Notes: generated from the sequence alone by a model not told the origin. A stretch of 64,000 nucleotides of DNA from Chryseobacterium polytrichastri (GCF_900142445.1 NZ_FRAV01000014.1:50585-114584), one strand, 5' to 3'; counted from the first letter of the stretch, positions 26,719-36,776 are shown. Numbers and translations are program-made.

Positions 26719-27468
26719 TTATTTCTTCCTGAAAAACAGCGCTCTGCTGTATTCATAATTCATTCTGGCAATATTCAATACAGAAATTCCTTGTGGACAT
26801 TCTACTTCACAGGCTTCTGTGTTGGAGCAATGACCGAAATGTTCAGCATCCATTTGTTTTACCATATGTAAGACACGGTTGCTTCTTTCTTCTTTTCCTT
26901 GGGGAAGCAATGCCATATGCGTAATTTTTGCAGATGTAAATAGGGCAGCACTTGCGTTTTTACAGGTGGCTACACAAGCTCCACAACCAATACATGCAGC
27001 AGAATCAAAGGTTTCTTCCGCAATTTGATGAGTGATCGGAATGGCCGTTGCATCGGGAGCCTGGCCGGTATTAATGGAAACAAAACCACCGGAAGAAATA
27101 ATTCTGTCAAATGCAGAACGGTCTACTTTTAAATCCTTTTTTATGGGAAATGCATCTGCTCGGAAAGGTTCGATCAAAACAGTTTCCCCATCTTTAAAAG
27201 AGCGCAGGTGAAGCTGGCAGGTCGTTGTATTTTTTAACGGTCCGTGAGCGAGTCCATTGATCATCATTCCACATTGTCCACATATTCCTTCGCGGCAATC
27301 ATGATCAAATTCTACAGGTTCATCACCTTGAACAATTAGTTTCTCATTTAAGGTATCCAACATTTCAAGGAAAGACATGTGAGGATTTAATGCGGTTAAA
27401 TCATAATTCACAAGTTTTCCTTCACTCTGATTATCTTTCTGTCTCCATATTTTAAGGTGTAAATCCAT
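26719..27468 (-). CDS. sdhB: Succinate dehydrogenase / fumarate reductase iron-sulfur subunit
   Basis: 249 residues, electron-transfer subunit of complex II. The 2Fe-2S cysteines are in CREGICGQCG and a later TTTCQLHL. The 4Fe-4S cluster uses CIGCGACVATC. The 3Fe-4S cluster uses CSNTEACEVECPQG. It docks on the flavoprotein at the inner face of the membrane. The gene follows sdhA by 260 bases containing a dispersed repeat, so the order is sdhC-sdhA-sdhB as in the class B enzymes of Bacteroidota. Confidence 0.97.
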   Translation of the reverse strand: MDLHLKIWRQKDNQSEGKLVNYDLTALNPHMSFLEMLDTLNEKLIVQGDEPVEFDHDCREGICGQCGMMINGLAHGPLKNTTTCQLHLRSFKDGETVLIEPFRADAFPIKKDLKVDRSAFDRIISSGGFVSINTGQAPDATAIPITHQIAEETFDSAACIGCGACVATCKNASAALFTSAKITHMALLPQGKEERSNRVLHMVKQMDAEHFGHCSNTEACEVECPQGISVLNIARMNYEYSRALFFRKK

Positions 27469-27496
27469 AATTTCTGTTTTTAATTAATAATTTTTC

Positions 27497-27716
27497 AACC
27501 ACAAAAGGCACAAAAGTTTTTTACTTAAATACTTTGAACACTTTAGTTTTTTTAAGCTAACTATTTTGAAAATAGTAAGATCACATAAGGAGAAAATCAG
27601 AGATTTTCAGAAAACTAATGTGCTCTTTTTTTAAGTTTTACATTAAACTTAAAATATCAGACGTAATAAAATCTTTTGTGTCTTTTGACTCCGTCGAATC
27701 TTCGATTTGTGGTTAA
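27497..27716. repeat. Dispersed intergenic repeat, copy 1
   Basis: About 220 bases with imperfect inverted ends (AACCACAAAAGGCACAAAAG and a closing TTTGTGGTT). Its last 36 bases (27682-27717) are identical to 36670-36705. It lies between sdhA and sdhB and would be transcribed with them. Confidence 0.8.
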
Positions 27717-27728
27717 ACGAGATGAATT

Positions 27729-29645
27729 TTATTTATAACTTCTTACAGTTGGCTGTATTTCTTCGAATATCAAAGGTTCTTTAATCAATTCGGGTTCGTT
27801 ATTTTCGCCTTTCCAAGCCCACGCTGAGATGAATTGAAATTCTGAGTCATTCCTTAACGCCTCTCCATCCGGAGTTTGGTATTCTTCGCGGAAATGGGCG
27901 CCACAAGATTCGTTTCGGGTTAGAGCATCGTAACACATCAGTTCGCCAATTTCAAAATAATCAGCTACACGACCTGCTTTTTCCAGTTCGCTATTCATCG
28001 TGTCACCTTGTCCGGAAACTTTCACGTTTTTATAAAATTCCTGTTTCAGTTTTCTGATTTCTTCGATGGCATATTTCAACCCTTCTTCATTTCGGGCTAA
28101 ACCACAATAATCATAAAGGAGTTTTCCTAATGTTTTATGAAAATGGTCAACGGTTTTTGTTCCTTTTATCGCAATGAAATCTTGAATCTGATTTTTAACC
28201 TCATTTTCGGCTTTCTCAAACTCAGGATTTTCTGTTGATATTTTTCCGGTGTGAATTTCATTTGATAAATAATTAGCAATCGTGTAAGGAGCAATAAAAT
28301 AACCATCTACAGAAGCTTGAAGCAATGAATTCGCTCCCAATCGATTGGCTCCATGATCGGCAAAATTAGCTTCACCCAATGCAAATAGTCCGGGAATGGT
28401 GGTCATTAATTCATAATCAACCCAAAGTCCACCCATCGAAAAGTGGGCAGAAGGAGAGATCATCATTGGTTCTTCGTAAGCATTGTAACCTGTGATTTTA
28501 AGATACATATCGAATAGATTGCCATATTTCTCCTGAATTTTCTCTTTTCCCTGCTCGTTAATTGCTTTAGAAAAATCAAGATAGACTGCGTTTTTCAAAG
28601 GTCCGATTCCAAAGCCTGCATCAATTCTTTCTTTTGCTGCTCTTGAAGAAATATCTCTTGGCGCTAGATTTCCAAAAGCCGGATATCTTCTTTCCAAATA
28701 ATAATCTCTTTCGTTTTCGGGAATATCGTTGGGTTTTCTGGTCTCATTTTCTTTTAGAGGAACCCAAATTCTGCCGTCATTTCGTAAAGATTCTGACATC
28801 AACGTTAGTTTCGACTGATAATCTCCAGACTGTGGCAGGGAAGTAGGGTGTACCTGAATCCAGCTTGGGGACGCCATCAACGCTCCTTTTTTATGAGCTC
28901 TCCAAATCGCAGAACCATTGCAGCCCATCGCCAACGTTGATAAATAATAGATTTTACCATAACCTCCCGTTGCCAAAACAACTGCGTGAGCGGCGTGTCT
29001 TTCAATCTCTCCTGTATCTAGATTTCTAACGATAATTCCTCTGGCTTTTCCGTCAATCATCACCAAATCCAACATTTCGTGTCTTGAAAATAACTGAACG
29101 CTGCCTTTTCCAACCTGTCGCATCAAAGCTTGATAAGATCCCAATAACAATTGCTGTCCGGTTTGTCCTCTTGCATAAAAAGTTCTGCTTACCTGAACAC
29201 CACCGAAAGAACGGTTGTTCAAATAACCACCATATTCTCTTCCAAACGGAACGCCTTGTGCAACGGCTTGGTCGATGAGATTCAACGAGCATTCTGCCAT
29301 TCTGTAGACATTGGCTTCACGCGCTCTGAAGTCGCCTCCCTTTAAGGTATCAACGAACATTCTGTAGACGCTATCGCCATCATTTTTATAATTTTTGGCA
29401 GCATTTACACCCCCTTGGGCAGCTACGGAATGCGCTCTCCTTGGACTGTCCTGAAAACAAAATGCTTTCACATTGTAGCCCATTTCACCCAAAGAGGCAG
29501 CGAGAGAACTTCCTGCTAATCCGGTTCCCACAACAATAACATCTAATTTTTTACGGTTGGCAGGATTCACAAGCTTGGCTTTCTTTTTATAGTTGTCCCA
29601 TTTTTGTTCTAAAGGGCCTTCCGGTATTTTTGAATCTAAAATCAT
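27729..29645 (-). CDS. sdhA: Succinate dehydrogenase / fumarate reductase flavoprotein subunit
   Basis: 638 residues, catalytic subunit that oxidises succinate to fumarate (or the reverse) with covalently bound FAD. The FAD Rossmann motif is [19 protein letters not shown]. The flavinylation histidine is in [18 protein letters not shown]. Substrate-site residues lie in [11 protein letters not shown] and the [11 protein letters not shown] helix. The C-terminal domain has the usual [11 protein letters not shown]. It follows sdhC by 11 bases and is the middle gene of the operon. It lies on the cytoplasmic face of the inner membrane. Confidence 0.97.
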   Translation of the reverse strand: MILDSKIPEGPLEQKWDNYKKKAKLVNPANRKKLDVIVVGTGLAGSSLAASLGEMGYNVKAFCFQDSPRRAHSVAAQGGVNAAKNYKNDGDSVYRMFVDTLKGGDFRAREANVYRMAECSLNLIDQAVAQGVPFGREYGGYLNNRSFGGVQVSRTFYARGQTGQQLLLGSYQALMRQVGKGSVQLFSRHEMLDLVMIDGKARGIIVRNLDTGEIERHAAHAVVLATGGYGKIYYLSTLAMGCNGSAIWRAHKKGALMASPSWIQVHPTSLPQSGDYQSKLTLMSESLRNDGRIWVPLKENETRKPNDIPENERDYYLERRYPAFGNLAPRDISSRAAKERIDAGFGIGPLKNAVYLDFSKAINEQGKEKIQEKYGNLFDMYLKITGYNAYEEPMMISPSAHFSMGGLWVDYELMTTIPGLFALGEANFADHGANRLGANSLLQASVDGYFIAPYTIANYLSNEIHTGKISTENPEFEKAENEVKNQIQDFIAIKGTKTVDHFHKTLGKLLYDYCGLARNEEGLKYAIEEIRKLKQEFYKNVKVSGQGDTMNSELEKAGRVADYFEIGELMCYDALTRNESCGAHFREEYQTPDGEALRNDSEFQFISAWAWKGENNEPELIKEPLIFEEIQPTVRSYK

Positions 29646-29656
29646 AGTTTCTCAAT

Positions 29657-30313
29657 TTAATTGGCAGTGAAGAATACATAAATTGGCATTAAAGCAAATC
29701 CAACACTGATGATGATTGAATAAGCAATTCCAATGGTTTTGAACCATTTTACAAACTTCGGATGAAACAACCCTAATGTTCTTACGGCGCTGTAAATCCC
29801 ATGGATGAGGTGATAGCATAGCGCAACCATTGATAAAACATAAATGATGACATACCACCATTCTTTAAAAACAGTTACCACAAGAATGTAAAGATCTTTA
29901 TTTCCATTTTCATCCAAAGGGGGATTTCCGAATTTGTAGATATACCAAAAATTCTGAAAATGAATCACAAGGAAAATTAATAATAATGTTCCCAGAATTC
30001 CCATATTTCGGGAAGCCCATTTGCTGGCTCTTCCTCTTTTATCGGATTGATAGCTTCCGCCTGATTTTTTGTTTTTTAAGGTAATAATCAGTCCATCAAT
30101 GGCGTGAAGGATGATACTTGCATACAACACATAAGAAACTATTTTGATGACAATGTTTCCTGACAGAAAATGCGAATAAGCATTAAACTGAAGATGGGCT
30201 TGCTCCTGCGGTAAAAACAGCTGAAGATTTCCCAAGAAGTGAATCAACAGAAAGAAGCTCAGGAATAATCCTGTAAGGCACATCAGCATTTTTCTTGATA
30301 AGGTAGACAGCAT
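29657..30313 (-). CDS. sdhC: Succinate dehydrogenase cytochrome b subunit
   Basis: 218 residues with five hydrophobic spans (GLFLSFFLLIHFLGNLQLF; IVSYVLYASIILHAIDGLI; GTLLLIFLVIHF; YVLSMVALCYHLIHGIY; SIIISVGFALMPIYVFF). Histidines in spans 1-4 (LIHF, LHAID, VIHF, HLIHG) fit the two-haem class B anchor of complex II that reduces menaquinone. It is the first gene of the sdhCAB operon. The preceding gap holds a dispersed repeat rather than a visible consensus promoter. Confidence 0.95.
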   Translation of the reverse strand: MLSTLSRKMLMCLTGLFLSFFLLIHFLGNLQLFLPQEQAHLQFNAYSHFLSGNIVIKIVSYVLYASIILHAIDGLIITLKNKKSGGSYQSDKRGRASKWASRNMGILGTLLLIFLVIHFQNFWYIYKFGNPPLDENGNKDLYILVVTVFKEWWYVIIYVLSMVALCYHLIHGIYSAVRTLGLFHPKFVKWFKTIGIAYSIIISVGFALMPIYVFFTAN

Positions 30314-30367
30314 ATTTTTTTATTTAAACTTTTTAAAAAAAATGAGAAGTTATTTTTGTTGGAAAAT

Positions 30368-30524
30368 GCAAAGGCGCAAAGTTTTATCAGTTTGATTTCT
30401 GCTTTTAAGGCGCAAGAAAATCAAAGATTTTTAGCAATAAACCAAAAATAGACGGTTAAAATTTTATCGCAGATAAAATCCTTGCGTCTTAAAACAATGT
30501 TTATGATATACATTGCGCCTTTGC
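30368..30524. repeat. Dispersed inverted-repeat element with 12-base ends
   Basis: Ends GCAAAGGCGCAA (30368-30379) and TTGCGCCTTTGC (30513-30524) are perfect inverted copies enclosing about 130 AT-rich bases. It belongs to a type of mini-element seen widely in flavobacterial intergenic DNA. It separates sdhC from the transporter gene. Confidence 0.75.
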
Positions 30525-30552
30525 GATTACCAACTATTAAAGTAAACAAGTT

Positions 30553-31983
30553 TTAATAATATCCTAGAACTTTCATCCAAAGACCTCCAACGACCATGTA
30601 GATGATAAGCAATACAATTCCGATTTCTAATCCACGAAGCCACCAGGCTTTCAATTCAACATATCCACTTCCAAAGAAAACGGGAGCCGGACCATGACCA
30701 TAATGCGTTAATACTCCATAAATAGATCCTAAGAAACCTAGCATCATGGCCAATAACATCGGAGGAATTCCTACAGCAACTCCAACTCCTAATAATGCGG
30801 CGTACATCGCTGCTACGTGGGCTGTTGCACTCGCAAAAATATAATGACTGAAGAAGTAGACAACAATGATCACCGGAAAGGCAACATACCAACTTAATCC
30901 GCCGATTTTAGCTTTAATTAAATCACTGAACCAGCCAATAAATCCGAGTTCATTAAGAGAACTGGCCATCATCACCAAAACAGCAAACCAGACAATGGTG
31001 TCCCAAGCTCCTTTTTCGGCTTTTACATCTTCCCAGGTTAATACGGATGTTAATAATAAGATGGTTAATCCAATAAAGGCAGTGGTTGTAGCGTCAATTG
31101 ATAATGCTCCACCAAAGATCCAAAGCGTTAATAAAATGAAAAATGCCAATAACATCAACCATTCATTTCTGGAAATAGGGCCCATTTCTTTTAATTTTTG
31201 AGCAGCCATTTTTGGCGCATCGCCTGTTTTTTTCAATTCAGGTGGATACAGTTTATACAATACCAAAGGCACGACAAAAAAGGCAACTAATCCGGGTAAA
31301 AAACCTGCGGCAGCCCAAGACATCCAAGTAATATTAATTCCTAAATTGGCAGCGAATTTCTGACACATCGGGTTACTTGCCGTTCCTGTTAAGAACATGG
31401 AAGAAGCGATTAGGTTCATATAATAACTGTTTAGCGTTAAAAACGAACCGAGCTTTCTATGCGTTTCTGGTTTTTCAGGAACTGAGTCGAAACTTATCGC
31501 CATAGATTTCATAATGGGATAAATAATTCCGCCACCTCTTGCCGTGTTACTCGGAATAGCGGGAGCCAGACAAACGTCTGCCAATCCTAATCCGTAAGCC
31601 AGCCCTAAAGAACTTTTACCGAAAATTCGGATAAATAGAAAGGCAATTCTGTTTCCTAAGCCTGTTTTAATAAAACCTCTGGCAATGAAGAATGAAATCC
31701 CGATCAGCCAGATCACTTTATCACCAAATCCTGAAAGTGCTTTGGTAATTGATTTTCCTGCATCTCCCGGAGCCACTACCTCGGTAAGAGCCGTGAACCC
31801 AATGGCCATCATACACATGGTTCCCATTGGCGCAGCTTTAAGGATAATCCCTAAAATAGTAGCTGCAAATATGGCAAATAAATGCCACGCATTTTCTGTA
31901 ACACCTTCCGGAGCGGGAATAAACCATATAATGAGCGCAACAGCAAAGGTTATCGCTATATTCCTGATATTAATTTCTTTCAT
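30553..31983 (-). CDS. DASS-family dicarboxylate/anion symporter
   Basis: 476 residues from the ATG at 31983; a more distal start at 32031 overlaps the porin gene and reads like non-coding extension. About 11-12 transmembrane helices. The SLC13/DASS signatures include PSNTARGGGIIYPI (first SNT motif) and ASSMFLTGTASNPM, then ASATAHVAAMYAALLG near the C-terminus (second SxT-like motif). The family imports succinate, malate, fumarate or 2-oxoglutarate, often with sodium. It lies 22 bases downstream of the porin gene and upstream of sdhCAB, pointing to C4-dicarboxylate uptake feeding complex II. The exact substrate is inferred. Confidence 0.9.
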   Translation of the reverse strand: MKEINIRNIAITFAVALIIWFIPAPEGVTENAWHLFAIFAATILGIILKAAPMGTMCMMAIGFTALTEVVAPGDAGKSITKALSGFGDKVIWLIGISFFIARGFIKTGLGNRIAFLFIRIFGKSSLGLAYGLGLADVCLAPAIPSNTARGGGIIYPIMKSMAISFDSVPEKPETHRKLGSFLTLNSYYMNLIASSMFLTGTASNPMCQKFAANLGINITWMSWAAAGFLPGLVAFFVVPLVLYKLYPPELKKTGDAPKMAAQKLKEMGPISRNEWLMLLAFFILLTLWIFGGALSIDATTTAFIGLTILLLTSVLTWEDVKAEKGAWDTIVWFAVLVMMASSLNELGFIGWFSDLIKAKIGGLSWYVAFPVIIVVYFFSHYIFASATAHVAAMYAALLGVGVAVGIPPMLLAMMLGFLGSIYGVLTHYGHGPAPVFFGSGYVELKAWWLRGLEIGIVLLIIYMVVGGLWMKVLGYY

Positions 31984-32005
31984 AATCGTTATATGTGTTA
32001 ATGAA

Positions 32006-33163
32006 TTAAAATCTACTTTGTACCTGAACAATGAATAAATTATTATTGTATTGGTTGGTATTAGCTATCTGATGTTTGTAGCGGTCGAACTGTACGCCAA
32101 GCTGAATTCTGGCACCGTAATTTTTCAGGAATTCTAACCCAACCATTGGAGTGATCGTCTGTCTCGGATTTGAATTTAATCTGAAGTTGGTGTCAATGTA
32201 TTCGTATCGACAAGATAGTTCGAAAGCGCTTAAATTTTTATGGTTTACTTCATACCTTAAATTAGGAAGAAAATAGGCTCCACGAATTAAATATTCGTCA
32301 GGATTTGTTGGTCTTAACTCCGGGGCAACCGCAAAGTATAGCGGATGATTGGTGGCCTGCTTCCCTTCTAATTGCATGTCTAAACTCCATTTTGAATCAA
32401 AATTAACCAATGAACTTAGATCAACGCCCACAGCATATATTTTTTTGCCGAAAACTTCGCCGATACCTCCGTTTAAGCCCAAATTAAGATTGTATTTTTT
32501 TAATAATCCAAAGACTAGTCGGGTAGAGTATTGTTTTCCGTCGTCGTTGTCATTCACCTGATTTTTTCCGTTTCCATTGACTACGGAAATGGCATATTGA
32601 AAAGGTATTTTACCTAATTCGAGTTGTCCTGTAGCAGAAAGCCCGATTTGGAAGCTTGTCCAGCCTAACTTCCCGAATTCTGTATATTGGTTAGACCAGT
32701 CCAATGATTTAATAATATCAATAGGATAGGTTTCTTCAATCCCAAACCATGGCCTGAATTGTCCTACTGTTAAGGCTAATTTAGGATTAAAAGTATATTT
32801 CAAATAAGCATTTTCAAGAACTCTGCTTTTGGGGTCATTTTTAAAGTCGGCTAAATTGGCCAATGCCACCACTTCGGTACGTTTACTGATCTTTGCACGA
32901 ACCTGAATTCTCATGTATTTTACCATGAAATTGTTATTGGTTCCTGAGCCATCCTCATGATGAAGCCCATTTACATCTACATCTTGGTTCATCCCGACAA
33001 GATAACGCGCCTGAAAAAGACCTTTGATCTGAAGTTGAGGATATTTTACGTTCTCTTCCTCTTGTTTTGTCTGTATAGAATCTGGTATTTGCGCATGAGC
33101 TGAAAAGCAAAATAGCATAAAACAAAATAATAGATTTCTCTTTTTTGGTTGAAAAAAGGTCAT
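32006..33163 (-). CDS. Outer-membrane porin (OprO/OprP-like)
   Basis: 385 residues. Signal peptide about 1-24 (LLFCFMLFCFSAHAQ). The rest has the alternating pattern of a beta-barrel, with QLQIKGLFQARYLVG, VKYMRIQVRAKI, LTVGQFRPWFGIEETYP, and a C-terminal strand ending in aromatic QVQSRF. This fits the phosphate-selective porin O/P family, members of which also carry other anions. It is co-transcribed with the dicarboxylate symporter (22-base gap), so it probably lets dicarboxylates cross the outer membrane. Confidence 0.88.
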   Translation of the reverse strand: MTFFQPKKRNLLFCFMLFCFSAHAQIPDSIQTKQEEENVKYPQLQIKGLFQARYLVGMNQDVDVNGLHHEDGSGTNNNFMVKYMRIQVRAKISKRTEVVALANLADFKNDPKSRVLENAYLKYTFNPKLALTVGQFRPWFGIEETYPIDIIKSLDWSNQYTEFGKLGWTSFQIGLSATGQLELGKIPFQYAISVVNGNGKNQVNDNDDGKQYSTRLVFGLLKKYNLNLGLNGGIGEVFGKKIYAVGVDLSSLVNFDSKWSLDMQLEGKQATNHPLYFAVAPELRPTNPDEYLIRGAYFLPNLRYEVNHKNLSAFELSCRYEYIDTNFRLNSNPRQTITPMVGLEFLKNYGARIQLGVQFDRYKHQIANTNQYNNNLFIVQVQSRF

Positions 33164-33649
33164 ATGGTTTGTGTTTAATTAGTGAAATTATTTTTTTATT
33201 TAAGACCATATAAGTCTTAAAAACGGAAAGCATTTTGATCTTAATAACCTGTTTTGCTTATCGAGGGAAATGAAATGAGAGGGAAGTTTTTCATAGTATT
33301 TTTTTGGGTGTAAGTAAAAATGGGTATTAATATTTTTTGAAATATTTAACTGTTTGATTATAAGTATTCTTTATTTGGTGATATAAATTTAATAAATTTT
33401 GTTTAATTAACATAAATTTTAGAAACATTAATATAAAATTTATGTGAATAATCAGGTAGTCAATATTTAGAACAATTATTGCCTGTTTTTTTCGTATCTT
33501 ATAGCTGAAACCTTGTGGTAATCATGAAAAAGAGAACAGGTTTAAATAATAATTCACACTTTGGATATAGAAGTAATTCTCTTTATTAATGAAGGTTAAG
33601 CGGTTAAATTATTTGATACCACAAACTGATATAGCTGCAAAAATTTCGT
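33164..33649. other. Divergent intergenic region
   Basis: About 490 AT-rich bases between the porin (minus) and bacteriophytochrome (plus) genes. It should carry the porin operon promoter, but no clear TAnnTTTG was seen on the minus strand. No gene of coding quality was found. Confidence 0.4.
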
Positions 33650-33657
33650 TATATTTG
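33650..33657 (+). promoter_or_regulatory. -7 box (TATATTTG) for the phytochrome operon
   Basis: Exact TAnnTTTG match 17 bases before the ATG at 33675, implying an almost leaderless transcript. No TTG at the expected -33 distance. Confidence 0.5.
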
Positions 33658-33674
33658 ATAGTTTAAAGCATCGT

Positions 33675-35864
33675 ATGAATTTTGTAGATTGTCATGAAGA
33701 ACCCATACATATCCCTGGGTATATACAAAGTTTTGGATATCTGATTGGCATTGATGTAGACTCTCATTCCATTACTTTTTTCAGCCAGAATATTTCCAAC
33801 ATTTTCAATATTGAGAATGTTGAATTTCTTTTTGATAAAAAAATAACCGACTTTCCTGAAAGTTTTCAAAGCATTATTAATTCAGATATTTACTCTTCTT
33901 TAAGAAAGTTTACCAGAAGAGAAAACGAAACGTATTTCGATAAAATTTATATTGGTGAAAAAGAATATCACTTCTGTGTTTTCAAAAGTAAAAATCATAT
34001 TTTTTTAGAATTTGAAGAAGTTCTAAAGAATCCAAATAAACGTATTTCCAACAAGTACGATAATTTTTATATCATAGACAATGCACAGGAAATTTGGGAT
34101 CAGCTTTTGAGTACACTTTCAAAAGTGGTGAATTATGACCGAATGATGGTCTACAAGTTTATGGCAGATGGTTCCGGTAAAGTAATTTCAGAAAGAAGCA
34201 ACAAAAATATGGAAAGCTATTTGGGACTTCATTATCCCGAATCTGATATTCCCAGACAGGCAAAAGAGCTATATCTGAAGAAGAGAAAAAGAATCTTCAG
34301 TAATGTTTATACTGAGACGGTTCCTATTTTGAGTAAAACATATAAGAATATTGATCTTACTTTTACGGGGGCACGCGGTATGTCGCCTATTCATGGGCAG
34401 TATGTAAAAAACTCAGGAGCAGCTTCAAGTTTCAGTGTGTCTATAATCATAGACGATAGGCTTTGGGGGTTGGTAACCTGCCAAAATTCAGAACCTAAAC
34501 ATATTGATCTTGAAGATAGGGTACAGGCGGGAATTTTCACGGCCTTAGCTTCTAATGCGTATTCTTCATTTAAATCTAAAAGAGAATTGGAATACAGGAT
34601 TAGTTTAAATGGTAAATCTTCTTATCTAAAATCTGATTTTCTAAGACATAATACGCTGTTTGATTCTTTAGTTGAAAATAAAGGAGAAATAAGAGAATTG
34701 CCTGAAGCAGATGGTTTAGTGATTGTTTCGGATGAAGATCTTGTTATGGATGGCGTAACGCCTGAACATTCTGTAATTGAAAAGATCGTGAAGTGGGCAC
34801 ACAAAAATACCGAGGAAAGTCTATATGTAAATCGAAGTTTTCTTAAAGAATATGGTGATGAATTGGGGTTAGATGAAAATGCAGCAGGAATCATCATCTA
34901 TTTTATCGAAAGAAGTAAAAATGAAATGCTCATCTGGTTCCGGAAGGAGTTTGATGAACACATCAACTGGGCCGGAAATCCGGAAAAGCAAATTGGAATG
35001 TTCTCTCAAAATGGCGAACAAAAACAGATCGTATCGCCAAGAACTTCTTTTGAGATATTTACAGAAAATATCAAAGGAAATTCAAAAAAATGGAGTTCCC
35101 GAAATATCAGTGCAGTGCAGGCTGTGCGCGATGTAATTCTTGAAACTTCCCATAAACAATACAATGCAATTAAAGAACTGAATAATCAACTGAGAAAAGT
35201 GAATGAAGAACTAGACAGTTTTTCTTATACTATTTCTCATGACTTGGGTACTCCGCTAACGGTGATGAAGCTGAATGCACAAATGCTTCTTGCTAATTTT
35301 GAAAAAACAGAGAAAAATAGAAATAAACTGACTTCCATTGTTGAGGAAATCGACAATATGGCTGAAATGATGCATGACGTTTTGCAATTAAGCCGTGCAA
35401 AACACAGTGATATTGAGCTTGAAAGTTTACCAACCCAACATACGATTCATAAAATTTCTGAAAATGCCAAAATTACTTTTGACAGCCCAACAAGTGAGAT
35501 TATTATTAAAGAATGTCCTGAGGTGTTGGCAGATAAAACAATGCTGCATCAGGTGTTTTTAAATATCATCAATAATGCGGTGAAATATTCTTCTCAACAA
35601 GATCAGCCAAGAGTTGAAATTGAAGGAACTGAGGACGGACAAACTATTATTTACAGAATTTCGGATAATGGAATCGGAATTCCTGAAGAAGATAAACATA
35701 AAATGTTTAAAATTTTCAACAGGATGGATAATGCCAAAAAATTTAAAGGAAATGGAGTAGGGCTTTCCATTGTTCATAGAATTATGAATAGAATTGGAGG
35801 AAATGTGGATTATAAAAGCAATAAAGATGGAACTTCTTTCATTTTAACGTTCAAAAAACCTTAA
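33675..35864 (+). CDS. bphP: Bacteriophytochrome sensor histidine kinase
   Basis: 729 residues, red/far-red light sensor kinase. The N-terminal PAS domain holds the biliverdin-linking cysteine (Cys6 in DCHEEPIHIPGYIQSFGYL). The GAF domain carries YDRMMVYKF and a PESDIP motif (PASDIP in most relatives). The PHY domain includes LWGLVTCQN and the tongue PRTSFE (PRxSF). The kinase core has the H-box SFSYTISHDLGTPL, N-box NIINNAVKYS and G-boxes DNGIGIPEE and GNGVGLSIV. There are no membrane spans. The heme oxygenase that makes its chromophore follows 26 bases later. No response regulator gene is adjacent, so the partner is elsewhere. Confidence 0.95.
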   Translation: MNFVDCHEEPIHIPGYIQSFGYLIGIDVDSHSITFFSQNISNIFNIENVEFLFDKKITDFPESFQSIINSDIYSSLRKFTRRENETYFDKIYIGEKEYHFCVFKSKNHIFLEFEEVLKNPNKRISNKYDNFYIIDNAQEIWDQLLSTLSKVVNYDRMMVYKFMADGSGKVISERSNKNMESYLGLHYPESDIPRQAKELYLKKRKRIFSNVYTETVPILSKTYKNIDLTFTGARGMSPIHGQYVKNSGAASSFSVSIIIDDRLWGLVTCQNSEPKHIDLEDRVQAGIFTALASNAYSSFKSKRELEYRISLNGKSSYLKSDFLRHNTLFDSLVENKGEIRELPEADGLVIVSDEDLVMDGVTPEHSVIEKIVKWAHKNTEESLYVNRSFLKEYGDELGLDENAAGIIIYFIERSKNEMLIWFRKEFDEHINWAGNPEKQIGMFSQNGEQKQIVSPRTSFEIFTENIKGNSKKWSSRNISAVQAVRDVILETSHKQYNAIKELNNQLRKVNEELDSFSYTISHDLGTPLTVMKLNAQMLLANFEKTEKNRNKLTSIVEEIDNMAEMMHDVLQLSRAKHSDIELESLPTQHTIHKISENAKITFDSPTSEIIIKECPEVLADKTMLHQVFLNIINNAVKYSSQQDQPRVEIEGTEDGQTIIYRISDNGIGIPEEDKHKMFKIFNRMDNAKKFKGNGVGLSIVHRIMNRIGGNVDYKSNKDGTSFILTFKKP

Positions 35865-35890
35865 ATTTGGGGAACTTTTAAAACCTTATT

Positions 35891-36442
35891 ATGGTATCTG
35901 AATATCTTAAACAAAATACAGCAGAATATCACGATGCTGCTGAGAAACTTTTTAATTCTGAAAAAATTTTTAACAAGACTTTCACTTTAGAAGATTATAA
36001 AAAAATCATCAATACCAATTATTTGATGTTGCTTCATTCTGAAGATAAAATTTTCACCAGCCTTTCTGATAAATTTTCTGAAAAACTTCAGTTGGATCAA
36101 AGAGTAAAACTTCCTCTTATCGAAAAAGATCTTCAAAGCTTGTCATTAGATAATCAAAATACTTCTCATGATCTTGAATTCAGCAACGAGCATGAGGCTT
36201 TAGGAGCAATGTACGTGATTGAAGGTTCAACGTTGGGTGGAAATGTGATCGCAAAACAGCTTTCTAAAACAGAAGGTTTTGATAACGTAACGTTTAATTT
36301 CTTCGGATGTTATCAGGAGAATACAGGACCAATGTGGAAGAATTTCAAAGAAGTTTTAGACACCGAAGTTACTGAAGACAACTATAATGAAGTGTTATCA
36401 GGCGCTAAAAAACTATATACGTTTTTATTGAACGTAAACTAA
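35891..36442 (+). CDS. bphO: Biliverdin-producing heme oxygenase
   Basis: 183 residues, the usual size of short bacterial heme oxygenases. It opens haem to biliverdin, which is the phytochrome chromophore. The likely proximal haem ligand is the histidine in AEYHDAAEKLF. The distal helix has the flexible glycine motif YVIEGSTLGGNVIA. It is the second gene of the bphP operon. This pairing makes chromophore supply its most probable role rather than iron acquisition. Confidence 0.92.
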   Translation: MVSEYLKQNTAEYHDAAEKLFNSEKIFNKTFTLEDYKKIINTNYLMLLHSEDKIFTSLSDKFSEKLQLDQRVKLPLIEKDLQSLSLDNQNTSHDLEFSNEHEALGAMYVIEGSTLGGNVIAKQLSKTEGFDNVTFNFFGCYQENTGPMWKNFKEVLDTEVTEDNYNEVLSGAKKLYTFLLNVN

Positions 36443-36507
36443 GATCTTCCAAAAAATATAAATATTTACGTAGTAGATAATAAGCTTGTTTAAGCTAATG
36501 AAAATTT

Positions 36508-36704
36508 AACCACAAAAGTCACAAAAGATTAACACATAAGTTATTTAAGTTCATCATGAAAGGTAGATAAGAACACATAAGTTCTAAAAATCTTTGATTT
36601 TTTATTCTTTTGTATACTTCTATTTTCAGAATGGATAAACTTGAAACAGTTTAATAATAGCTTTTGCTTCTTTTGACTCCGTCGAATCTTCGATTTGTGG
36701 TTAA
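36508..36704. repeat. Dispersed intergenic repeat, copy 2
   Basis: It has the same outer layout as the element between sdhA and sdhB: it begins AACCACAAAAGTCACAAAAG and ends TTTGTGGTTAA. The final 36 bases are identical and the centre has diverged. It lies between the heme oxygenase gene and the mdh promoter. Confidence 0.8.
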
Positions 36705-36744
36705 AATAAAAAGTTTAACCAAGTTCAATATAAACTCCTGAAAG

Positions 36745-36776
36745 ATTGCTCAATTTTTCAGGAATTGTTAAATTTG
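36745..36776 (+). promoter_or_regulatory. Bacteroidota-type promoter of mdh
   Basis: TTG (36746-36748), 20 bases, then TAAATTTG (36769-36776): a full match to the -33/-7 consensus. It is placed 54 bases before the mdh start codon. Confidence 0.8.

Noticed and set aside
31984..32031. Earlier start for the DASS transporter
   Set aside because: It would overlap the porin gene and adds a non-family polar extension; the ATG at 31983 fits the family start.
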